In this document: in pieces, positions 7,919 through 14,937 of the stretch
How the letters are laid out: each line of letters opens with the position of its first letter
How positions within the stretch are numbered: the stretch's first letter is position 1
Assembly: GCF_040779325.2 (NCBI RefSeq)
Contig: NZ_JBFONT020000002.1
Location: 496,001 to 560,000, forward strand
Source of the DNA: Aestuariibius violaceus
GTDB taxonomy: Bacteria; Pseudomonadota; Alphaproteobacteria; Rhodobacterales; Rhodobacteraceae
Reading direction: 5' to 3'
DNA: 64,000 bases
Program-made: the position numbers and the translations under genes
Notes under the pieces: generated by a model
Databases searched by the model: none
Seen by the model: only the letters and a program-made list of their open reading frames with translations
What the model was told of the DNA's origin: nothing

Positions 7919-8269
7919 ATGGATTGGACGCATGTGCAGCAGAACTGGGTCGCCTACATACCCCGTATTCTGACGCGTTGGCCCGATCTGGAGGAAGACG
8001 AGGTGCTGGCCACCGATGGCGACCTCGACCGGTTTGTCACCTACCTCTCCGTCGCGACCTCTCAAAGTGTCGAAGAGGCCCGTGACGAAACCCGTGCCTG
8101 GGCCACCGGGGAAGAGCCGTCGGATGTAAAGATGGACCCATGGCGCGATAACGAACGGATCAGCGACAGCGCCAGGAACATCCATGTCGGCGAAGACGTC
8201 TATAGCGACGACAAGGATTTCGGCGATGATGCCACCGCCGAACCCCCCGTTGGTCGCGCCGCCTCATAA
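7919..8269 (+). CDS. CsbD-like small stress protein (116 aa)
   Basis: A hydrophilic, acidic 116-residue protein. The N-terminal 65 residues have the spacing of CsbD-family proteins: MDWTHVQQNWVAYIPRI, WPDLEEDEV, DGDLDRFVTYL and VEEARDETRAW. CsbD of Bacillus is a general-stress protein of unknown function. The C-terminal 50 residues are low-complexity and charged. GCGGAGGACATC is a good ribosome binding site. The upstream GGAAC-N17-CGTT element supports stress control. Confidence 0.6.
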   Translation: MDWTHVQQNWVAYIPRILTRWPDLEEDEVLATDGDLDRFVTYLSVATSQSVEEARDETRAWATGEEPSDVKMDPWRDNERISDSARNIHVGEDVYSDDKDFGDDATAEPPVGRAAS

Positions 8270-8293
8270 CCTGAAACCCAAAGGAGCCCGCCG

Positions 8294-8521
8294 ATGACCT
8301 GGACCGACATCGCCCGGAACCCCGACCTCGCCCGCCTCACGCTGATGCCGGCTTTCCCCGAGATGCGCGAGAGTCATCTCAAGGCCGCGGCCGGCGACCG
8401 CATCCGTTTCGTCACCCGTATGGCGGGCCTGCACGATCTGACGGAAACCGAAGCCGCGGAGGCGCTTGAAGACCGTCTTGGCATGGTCAGGCCAGCCGCG
8501 CTGCTCCACGCCGCGGAATAG
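8294..8521 (+). CDS. Small hypothetical protein (75 aa)
   Basis: A 75-residue mostly helical, charged protein (MTWTDIARNPDLARLTLMPA at the start). AAAGGAGCCCGCCG precedes the ATG, so translation is likely. It lies 24 bp after the CsbD-like gene and probably shares its promoter. No family recognised. Confidence 0.6.
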   Translation: MTWTDIARNPDLARLTLMPAFPEMRESHLKAAAGDRIRFVTRMAGLHDLTETEAAEALEDRLGMVRPAALLHAAE

Positions 8522-8536
8522 TCGCCGCCTGGGCCC

Positions 8537-9163
8537 TTAGATCAGCGACGTTACCCACAAGATTGTGGCGTCGTCGGCACTGACCGAGACGACATTATGC
8601 CCCATCGTCGCGTCGTAATAGGCGCTGTCCCCGCGCTTCATGAGGACCGGCTCGTAAAACTCCGTGTATAAACGAATTTCTCCCGTTAGGACGTAGAGAA
8701 ATTCCTCGCCATCGTGACGCACCCAGCCGTCGAATTCATCGATTGACCGCGCCCGAATGCGGGCCCGATAGGGCAGCATCTTCTTCTGGCTCAGCGTCTC
8801 GGCCAGCAGGTCATGTTCATAGGTCGTCGTCGCATGCGCCGCACCCGCGCCCGACTTGGTGACCGCCATCCGCCCGTTCACCCGCGCGTCCCGCGGCGGC
8901 GTGAACAGCTGCGGCACGGAGATCTCCAGCCCCACGGCCAGCTTCTTCAGTGCATCGTAGGTCGGCGACATCTGCCCATTCTCAACCTTCGACAGCGTCG
9001 AGCGGGCGAGGCCCGCCTGCCTGGCCGCCTGCTCCAGCGTCCAGCCGCGGGCCTGCCGCAGCTCCCGCACCCGGGCGCCGAGATCAAGGGGTGCGGTCTG
9101 CACCTCCTCCTCGCCCGAGGCGCGGGCAATGCGGATGATGGATTTCGGATCGCTTTCGGCCAT
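8537..9163 (-). CDS. XRE-family transcriptional regulator with C-terminal cupin domain
   Basis: A 208-residue DNA-binding regulator. An HTH_3 domain at about residues 28-82 includes RVRELRQARGWTLEQAARQ and LARSTLSKVENGQMSPT; a cupin domain at about 135-205 ends in ILWVTSLI and contains DGEEFLYVLTGEIRLY. This architecture (as in PuuR-like and SutR-like proteins) senses a small molecule in the cupin barrel and often controls amine, amino-acid or antibiotic genes nearby. It is divergent from the serine hydrolase gene at 9276, its most likely target together with itself. Confidence 0.87.
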   Translation of the reverse strand: MAESDPKSIIRIARASGEEEVQTAPLDLGARVRELRQARGWTLEQAARQAGLARSTLSKVENGQMSPTYDALKKLAVGLEISVPQLFTPPRDARVNGRMAVTKSGAGAAHATTTYEHDLLAETLSQKKMLPYRARIRARSIDEFDGWVRHDGEEFLYVLTGEIRLYTEFYEPVLMKRGDSAYYDATMGHNVVSVSADDATILWVTSLI

Positions 9164-9275
9164 GCCTCGCTATAGCCGCTGCACCGGGGAGGGGGCAACC
9201 GAAGCGCCGATTTGCTATGCCGGATGTCTTGCCGCTACGCTGCCCGGCAATCGACAGAGCCAAGGGGAGGATGCG

Positions 9276-10418
9276 ATGTCCAGCTTGCAGGAAGTGGTGG
9301 CCAGCGCCGTGACAGAGGGGGATGTGCCGTTTGCCGTCGGCATGCTGGCCGATAGCGGCGGCGTCCTGGAAACCGCAGCGGCGGGCGAGGCGCGTCCGGG
9401 GCACGCGGCCGACGAGAACACCGTCTTTCGCATCTTCTCGATGACGAAGGCGGTCGGTTCGGTGGCCGCAATGATCCTGATCGACCGGGGCAAGCTGACC
9501 ATGGAGACGGAGGTGGCCGAGATCCTGCCGGACTGGTCCGCCCTCAAGGTTCTCGACGGGTGGGACGGCGACACGCCGCGGCTGCGGGAACCGGCCCGCG
9601 CCGCTACTGTCCGCCATCTGGCGACCCATACGAGTGGGCTGGAATACGAGTTCTGGAATGCCGATGTCGCGAAGTATCTCGAGGTGACGGGCCATCCCAG
9701 CATCCTCGCGGGGACCCGCCAATCGCTGAACTATCCCCTGACGAAGGATCCCGGGACCGGCTGGGGTTACGGGATCGGGATCGACTGGCTTGGGCTGGTG
9801 ATCGAGGCTGTCGACGGCCGCAAGGTGGACGCCTTCTGCCGGGAAGAGATCTTCGAGCCGCTCAAGATGACCTCGACGGCGTTCGAGCCGGACGGCATGA
9901 CCGACCGCCTGTGCGATGTGGTCATGCGTGGCGAGGATGGCGGCTTCGGCCCCTTCGACCTCGCCCCGCCGCCCAAGCCGGAGGTTTACGGGATGGGCCA
10001 CGCCCTCTACTCCACGCCCGCCGACTACATGCGCTTTCTCCGCGTGGTGCTGAACCGCGGTGCGTTGGACGGGGCGCGCATCCTGTCTGAGGGCGCGGTG
10101 GACCGGATGCTCGCCGATCAGATGCAGGGCCAGACCGTCCAGCCGATGCAGACCGTCGCCCCGCCCGTCTCTGCCGATGTCGATCCCTTTCCCGGCACGC
10201 GATTGACCCACAGCTTTGCCTTCATGCGGAACGAGGAGGATATCGAGGACCGCCGCCGCGCCGGATCGCAAAGCTGGGCAGGCGTCTGTAACACCCATTA
10301 CTGGATCGACCCGGCTTCGGACCGGGCGGGCGTCATCATGACCCAGTCCCTGCCCTTCGTGGAGCCGCGGTTCATGAAGACCTACGAGGCGTTCGAGAGG
10401 GCGGTCTACGCTTCTTAG
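9276..10418 (+). CDS. Serine hydrolase of the beta-lactamase (class C-like) family
   Basis: A 380-residue penicillin-binding-protein-fold hydrolase. FRIFSMTKAVGS carries the SxxK catalytic motif (Ser55, Lys58); later parts such as HTSGLEYEFW, GWGYGIGIDWLG and THYWIDP fit family 8 esterases/beta-lactamase-like proteins. AAGGGGAGG at 9262-9270 fixes the start at 9276; an upstream in-frame ATG at 9129 would overlap the divergent regulator. No signal peptide, so it is likely a cytoplasmic esterase rather than a secreted lactamase. The substrate is unknown. Confidence 0.82.
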   Translation: MSSLQEVVASAVTEGDVPFAVGMLADSGGVLETAAAGEARPGHAADENTVFRIFSMTKAVGSVAAMILIDRGKLTMETEVAEILPDWSALKVLDGWDGDTPRLREPARAATVRHLATHTSGLEYEFWNADVAKYLEVTGHPSILAGTRQSLNYPLTKDPGTGWGYGIGIDWLGLVIEAVDGRKVDAFCREEIFEPLKMTSTAFEPDGMTDRLCDVVMRGEDGGFGPFDLAPPPKPEVYGMGHALYSTPADYMRFLRVVLNRGALDGARILSEGAVDRMLADQMQGQTVQPMQTVAPPVSADVDPFPGTRLTHSFAFMRNEEDIEDRRRAGSQSWAGVCNTHYWIDPASDRAGVIMTQSLPFVEPRFMKTYEAFERAVYAS

Positions 10419-10465
10419 ACCTCACCGCCCTTGAACCACGGGGGGCAAGCGCATAGCCCCAAGAC

Positions 10466-11950
10466 ATGCCCGCCCCGTTCAACCTCGCCGCCCATGTGCT
10501 GGCCCGCGCCACCGACCGGCCCGACAAGATCGCGCTCGCGATCCTGGGCCCCACGAAGGCCGAACGCTGGTCCTACGCCCGGCTCGAGGCGGCCGTGCGC
10601 GGCACGGCGACCGGGCTGCTCAAGGCGGGCCTTGAACCGAGTGACCGCGTCCTTCTCCGCCTCGGCAACTCCGCAGACTTTCCAATCGCCTATCTTGGTG
10701 CGATCACCGCTGGCGTCATCCCCGTCCCCACCTCAGCCGCCCTTACCGCGCCCGAGGTCACGGCTCTCGCCGCGGATCTTTCACCCGCGGCGATCCTCCA
10801 TGACGGCAAGGCGGCCCTGCCCGATCATCCGGCGTCGGTCCACGACCTTGCGACCCTGCGGAGCTGGCGTGATCTTCCGCCCGCGGAGTATGCGACGGGC
10901 GACCCCGACCGCGCCGCCTACATTGTCTACACCTCCGGCACCTCCGGCCAGCCGCGCGGCGTGATCCACGCGCACCGCGCCATCCTTGCCCGCCAGATGA
11001 TGGTCGACGGGTGGTATGGCCTGACCAAGGACGACCGCTTGCTGCACGCGGGTGCTTTCAACTGGACATACACGCTCGGCACCGGATTGCTCGATCCATG
11101 GACCATCGGCGCCACGGCCCTGATCCCACAGGCGGGCACCAAGCCGGATCTTCTGCCACTTCTGATGAAACGCCACGAGGCCACGCTCTTCGCCGCTGCG
11201 CCTGGTGTCTACCGCCAGCTCCTCCGTGCCTCCCCGCTCCTCGACCAGCCGCACCTGCGCCACGGCCTTTCGGCGGGAGAGAAACTCCCCGACCAGACAC
11301 GCGCCGCGTGGGAAACGGCCACTGGCACGAAGATCCACGAGGCGTTCGGTATGTCCGAATGCTCCACCTTCCTCTCCGGTTCCCCGGCCCGTGCCGCACC
11401 ACCCGGCACGTCCGGCTATCCCCAGCCCGGCCGCCGCGTGACCCTTCGCACGGGCGGGACCGAGGCCAATGTCGGCACGATCGCAATCCACCGCTCGGAC
11501 CCCGGTTTGATGCTCGGCTACCTCAATGCGCCCGAGGAAACCGCCGCCCGCTTCGACGGTGACTGGTTTCTGACCGGCGACCTTGGCCGGGCCGAGCCGG
11601 ATGGCGCCATCATCTATCTCGGCCGCGCCGACGACATGATGAATGCGGGCGGCGTCCGCGTCTCGCCACTGGAGGTCGAAGCGGCGCTGGCCGCCCATCC
11701 CGAGATCACCGACATCGCCGCGGCCGAGGTTGCGGTGAAATCCAACGCCACGATCATCGCCGCCTTCTACACAGCAGCTCGCGATATCGTGGAGGACGAT
11801 CTTAAGGCATTCGCCGCCACCCGCCTTGCGCGCTATAAGCAACCCCGTCTTTACCGCCGCCTGGCCGAGCTGCCCCGCGGTGCCAACGGAAAACTCCTGC
11901 GCCGGCAGCTTCGCGCAGACTTCGAGACCGAAAAGGACCCCGTCCCATGA
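10466..11950 (+). CDS. AMP-dependent acyl-CoA synthetase
   Basis: A 494-residue member of the ANL superfamily that activates a carboxylic acid as acyl-AMP and then acyl-CoA. Motifs: YTSGTSGQPRGV (155-166, phosphate loop), FGMSECSTF (A5), WFLTGDLGRAEPDG (A7), GRADDMMNAGGVRVSPLEVE (A8 hinge) and the C-terminal ANGKLLRRQL with the catalytic Lys. The substrate is probably a medium-chain or aromatic acid, but this is not visible. Its stop overlaps the next ATG by four bases, so it is the first gene of a three-gene operon. Confidence 0.87.
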   Translation: MPAPFNLAAHVLARATDRPDKIALAILGPTKAERWSYARLEAAVRGTATGLLKAGLEPSDRVLLRLGNSADFPIAYLGAITAGVIPVPTSAALTAPEVTALAADLSPAAILHDGKAALPDHPASVHDLATLRSWRDLPPAEYATGDPDRAAYIVYTSGTSGQPRGVIHAHRAILARQMMVDGWYGLTKDDRLLHAGAFNWTYTLGTGLLDPWTIGATALIPQAGTKPDLLPLLMKRHEATLFAAAPGVYRQLLRASPLLDQPHLRHGLSAGEKLPDQTRAAWETATGTKIHEAFGMSECSTFLSGSPARAAPPGTSGYPQPGRRVTLRTGGTEANVGTIAIHRSDPGLMLGYLNAPEETAARFDGDWFLTGDLGRAEPDGAIIYLGRADDMMNAGGVRVSPLEVEAALAAHPEITDIAAAEVAVKSNATIIAAFYTAARDIVEDDLKAFAATRLARYKQPRLYRRLAELPRGANGKLLRRQLRADFETEKDPVP

Positions 11951-12597
11951 GTATCCAGCTCGACATCATTTCAGATCCGATCTGCCCATGGTGCCTGATC
12001 GGCAAGATCCAGCTCGACCGGGCCTTGGCAGAGCGGCCCGATCACCCGTTTGCGATCCAGTGGCACCCCTTCCAGCTAAACCCCGACATGCCGCGCGAGG
12101 GGATGGACCGGAAGGCCTATCTCGAAGCCAAGTTCGGCGGCGCGGAAGGGGCGAAAGACGTCTACGGCCGCATCGCCGATCATGCGAAGGAGATCGGGCT
12201 TGATATCGACCTCGACGGGATCACCCGCACACCCAACACGCTCGACGCGCACAGGCTGATCCACTGGGCGGGGATCGAGCGCAAGCAACAGGCGGTGGTC
12301 GATGCGCTTTTCGCCGCGTATTTCAAGGAGGGTCGCGATATCGGTGACCGCGACACGCTCGCCGACATCGCCGATGGCGCGGGGCTGGATGCGGCGGCGA
12401 TCCACCGCCTGCTGGAGTCGGACGCCGATCTGGACGGGATCAGCGACCGCGACGCCAAGGCGCGCGAGATGGGGATTACGGGCGTTCCGACCTTCATCGT
12501 GGCGGGCAAGCATGCCGTTCCCGGCGCCCAACCGCCCGATCTCTGGCTCAAGGTGATCGACGAGATCACCCAGCAGATGGAGGAGGCTGAAACGTGA
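11947..12597 (+). CDS. DsbA-family (FrnE-like) thiol oxidoreductase
   Basis: A 216-residue cytoplasmic member of the DSBA/2-hydroxychromene-2-carboxylate isomerase superfamily. SDPICPWCLIG at the N terminus holds a redox CPWC motif (Cys13, Cys16), and GVPTFIVAGKHAVPGAQP near the C terminus carries the cis-Pro loop. No signal peptide. FrnE proteins are implicated in oxidative-stress tolerance and some polyketide pathways. It overlaps the synthetase gene (ATGA) and the channel gene (GTGA), indicating coupled translation. Confidence 0.85.
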   Translation: MSIQLDIISDPICPWCLIGKIQLDRALAERPDHPFAIQWHPFQLNPDMPREGMDRKAYLEAKFGGAEGAKDVYGRIADHAKEIGLDIDLDGITRTPNTLDAHRLIHWAGIERKQQAVVDALFAAYFKEGRDIGDRDTLADIADGAGLDAAAIHRLLESDADLDGISDRDAKAREMGITGVPTFIVAGKHAVPGAQPPDLWLKVIDEITQQMEEAET

Positions 12598-12911
12598 GCC
12601 GCGACGCTCTCCTCGCCGTCTTCGGCGCCCTTCTGACGATCATCGCAGGCGGCACCGTGTTCTTCCGCGTGGTCGAGGACTGGACTTGGCTCGACGCCTA
12701 TTTCTTCACCGTTGTGACATTGTCGACGGTGGGCTATGGCAGCTTGGTCCCCGCAACGGCCATCGGCAAGATCGGGACGACCGTCCTGATCTTCCTTGGC
12801 CTCGGGGTTTTTGCCGCGGCGATCCAGCAACTCAGCCACATGACGATCCACCGTCAGAGCGAACTGCGCCGCAAGCGCCGCGAAGCCCGGCAGGCGAAAG
12901 AGTCCGGCTGA
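12594..12911 (+). CDS. Two-TM potassium channel family protein
   Basis: A 105-residue minimal ion channel: a first membrane helix (8-26), a pore helix with the selectivity filter TVGYG (45-49, in TVVTLSTVGYGSLVPAT), a second helix (about 58-80) and a basic tail. Four such subunits would form a KcsA-type K+ pore; there is no regulatory domain. The start is GTG at 12594, overlapping the previous stop, with AGGAGG a few bases upstream. Confidence 0.83.
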   Translation: MSRDALLAVFGALLTIIAGGTVFFRVVEDWTWLDAYFFTVVTLSTVGYGSLVPATAIGKIGTTVLIFLGLGVFAAAIQQLSHMTIHRQSELRRKRREARQAKESG

Positions 12912-12972
12912 GGGTTTCTTTCCGGCGCGCTCTGACGAGCGCATTCGAGGTTTTGCGTTCGCCACGCAGGCG

Positions 12973-13024
12973 GAAGGGGGCGCTGCCCCCTTCCATCCCC
13001 CGAAGTATTTCCGGCAAGATGAGG
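12973..13024 (+). repeat. Hairpin plus AGTATTT element, copy 1
   Basis: A perfect 10-bp stem, GGAAGGGGGC (12973-12982) with GCCCCCTTCC (12986-12995) and a 3-nt loop, is followed by ATCCCCCGA and then AGTATTTCCGGCAAGATGAG (13005-13024). A second copy of the latter sequence (19 of 22 positions equal) occurs in inverse orientation at 31379-31400. The hairpin probably also terminates transcription from the channel operon. Such elements recur in intergenic DNA of Rhodobacteraceae. Confidence 0.6.
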
Positions 13025-13026
13025 AC

Positions 13027-13128
13027 ATGACACGATTTTCCGAGGCGGATCGGGTGGCGGATGGCCTGATCGAGCGGGTAAAGAAAGCCTGTGACTTGAG
13101 CGCCTTGGCCGGATCGGTTGCGGCATGA
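13027..13128 (+). CDS. Possible 33-residue leader peptide gene
   Basis: ATG at 13027 has GATGAGGAC directly upstream (inside the AGTATTT repeat) and opens a frame of 33 codons starting MTRFSEADRVADGLIERVKK. Its TGA overlaps the ATG of the membrane-protein gene at 13125 (ATGA). The coupling arrangement suggests it may be translated; it may equally be the remnant of a longer gene. No family recognised. Confidence 0.35.
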   Translation: MTRFSEADRVADGLIERVKKACDLSALAGSVAA

Positions 13129-13598
13129 TCACGGCGCATCTTCCGGCGGGCTATGTTCTCGGGCGGTCGCTGACCTCTGCGCGGTATGTCGTGCCTGCGG
13201 CAGTGTTCGGCGCCGCGCTTCCCGATCTTGATCTTATCTGGTTCTACCTGATCGACGACCGGGCCTTCCATCACCACCATTACTGGGTCCACATTCCCGG
13301 CTTCTGGCTGATTGTCGGGGCTGTCGTCCTGCCCCTTGTTCGGCGTGCCAAACCCGCGCTACTGCCTGCCGGAATTGCGTTCTTCCTGAGTATCTTCCTT
13401 CACATCTGCCTGGACGCCATTGCAGGCGGCATCGCCTGGGCATGGCCGTTCTCAGACCGGTTTTTCACCCTCATCGAAGTTCCTGCGCGCTTCGATCACT
13501 GGGTTCTGAACTTCATCCTCCACCCGGTCTTCCTGATCGAGGTGGCGATCTGGGCTGCTGCACTCACCCTCCCGGTCGGGCGGCGGAGAGAGGCCTAA
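13125..13598 (+). CDS. Membrane protein of the DUF457/YdjM-like metal-dependent hydrolase family
   Basis: A 157-residue inner-membrane protein with about four hydrophobic segments. ITAHLPAGYV and FGAALPDLDLIWFYL near the start, HHHHYWVH, and FLHICLDAIAGGIAWAWPFS are the His/Asp-rich features of the YdjM/DUF457 group, which is predicted to be a membrane metal-dependent hydrolase. Function is not established. It overlaps the stop codon of its antiparallel neighbour by 4 bp at the 3' end. Confidence 0.75.
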   Translation: MITAHLPAGYVLGRSLTSARYVVPAAVFGAALPDLDLIWFYLIDDRAFHHHHYWVHIPGFWLIVGAVVLPLVRRAKPALLPAGIAFFLSIFLHICLDAIAGGIAWAWPFSDRFFTLIEVPARFDHWVLNFILHPVFLIEVAIWAAALTLPVGRRREA

Positions 13599-14878
13599 TC
13601 GGCCTCCGCCCGTTTCTTGGCGGCATAGGGATGTTCCTCTTCGTCGCCGGACTGGAGGACGAAATTGGCGGCGAAGCCGTGGATCAGGATCGAGAGAAGG
13701 ATCGTGATGGCCGCCACGCGCCACACCGTGTCGATGTCTCCGAACGAGGCGTGGTTCTGGGCGTAGGCGATGTAGAAGACAGAGCCCATGCCGCGGATGC
13801 CGAAGAAGGCGACGTTGCGGCGGGCGAGGTTTTGACAATCGACACCCAGAAGACCGATCCATCCGGCCACGGGGCGGATCAGGAAGATCAGAGCCACGGC
13901 AAAGGCGACCTCGGTCCAGGTGAGGTCCGCCAGCGCGCCCGCACCGATGAACGTCCCGAGCCAGAGCAGGAGCAGCGCCAGCAGGATCGATTCCAGCTGG
14001 TCGGCGCCGTGATGGACGAACTTCTCGTAGCCTTCCATCTCGGTCCCGCGGGTGTTGCTGCGCCCGGCCCGCGTGGCGGCGAAGACGGCGAGGAAGCCGT
14101 AGCCGTCCACGGCCTCCGTCACGCCATAGCTGATGAGCGTGGCAGCGAGGATCATCACGATGGAATTCCACGCCCCCTGACTGGCGTCCCCGATCTGGGA
14201 GGTCGCTATGCGGGAAATCACCCAGCCGCAGGCGTAGCCCACAATCCAGCCCGCCGCGACGCGGTAGGCGAAGTCGAAGCCCAGCCAGCCCCAGCCCCAT
14301 TCGTCGATCGCCATCGCGCCCATCGTGGCCGCGCCGATGGCAAGGTAGACGAAGGGAAAGGCCAGACCGTCGTTCAGGCCCGCCTCGGCGGTCAGGGAGA
14401 CCTCCATCGGGTCTTCTTCCTGGCCCGGCGGGCTGACCTGCACGGACCGGGCCAGCACCGGATCGGTCGGCGCGAGCGCCGCGGCGAGAAGCAGCGCCCC
14501 CGGGATCGTCAGCCCAAGCCCCCAGACGCCAAACAGCGCGATGGCCACGATGGTCAGCGGCATGGTGATGAGGATCAGCCGGAACGCCGCGTTCCAGTTG
14601 CGCCAGCTGCCTTTCGTATCGATGGCAAGCCCGGCGCCCGCGAGCGAAATGATCACGATCAGCTCCGAGGCATGTTCGATGATCGCGGTCTGCAACCCGC
14701 CGCCCCGCGGATCGATCACAGGCAGGCCGATCGCGCCGATGGCGATCCCGATCAAGACGTAGATCAGCGGAATGTTCACCAGACGGTAGCGCGACAGGTA
14801 AGGCTGGAATGTCAGCCCCAGCAGCGCAAGGCCGAAAACGGCGTAGAAGATATCGCGGTAATCGAGCGTCCCCAGCAT
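13595..14878 (-). CDS. Cation:proton antiporter, CPA1/NhaP type
   Basis: A 427-residue polytopic antiporter, expected to exchange Na+ or K+ for H+ across the inner membrane. About twelve hydrophobic segments; conserved pieces are LAPTDPVLARSVQVSP, EVSLTAEAGLNDGLAFPF (the acidic ion-binding residues) and WIGLLGVDCQNLARRN. GGGGGCGGA precedes the ATG at 14878. The frame stays open upstream into mfd, but that extension is the shadow of mfd. It converges with the gene at 13125 and lies 59 bp downstream of mfd on the same strand. Confidence 0.85.
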   Translation of the reverse strand: MLGTLDYRDIFYAVFGLALLGLTFQPYLSRYRLVNIPLIYVLIGIAIGAIGLPVIDPRGGGLQTAIIEHASELIVIISLAGAGLAIDTKGSWRNWNAAFRLILITMPLTIVAIALFGVWGLGLTIPGALLLAAALAPTDPVLARSVQVSPPGQEEDPMEVSLTAEAGLNDGLAFPFVYLAIGAATMGAMAIDEWGWGWLGFDFAYRVAAGWIVGYACGWVISRIATSQIGDASQGAWNSIVMILAATLISYGVTEAVDGYGFLAVFAATRAGRSNTRGTEMEGYEKFVHHGADQLESILLALLLLWLGTFIGAGALADLTWTEVAFAVALIFLIRPVAGWIGLLGVDCQNLARRNVAFFGIRGMGSVFYIAYAQNHASFGDIDTVWRVAAITILLSILIHGFAANFVLQSGDEEEHPYAAKKRAEAD

Positions 14879-14937
14879 TCCGCCCCCATCGAAAGACACG
14901 GGGTCAACGGCGCGGCGGCGGTTGCGGTTCCCCGGGG

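Noticed and set aside
12180..13292. 370-codon open frame on the minus strand
   Set aside because: Covers the DsbA-like gene, the channel gene and the repeat element on the opposite strand; no domain, and the opposite strand is well supported.
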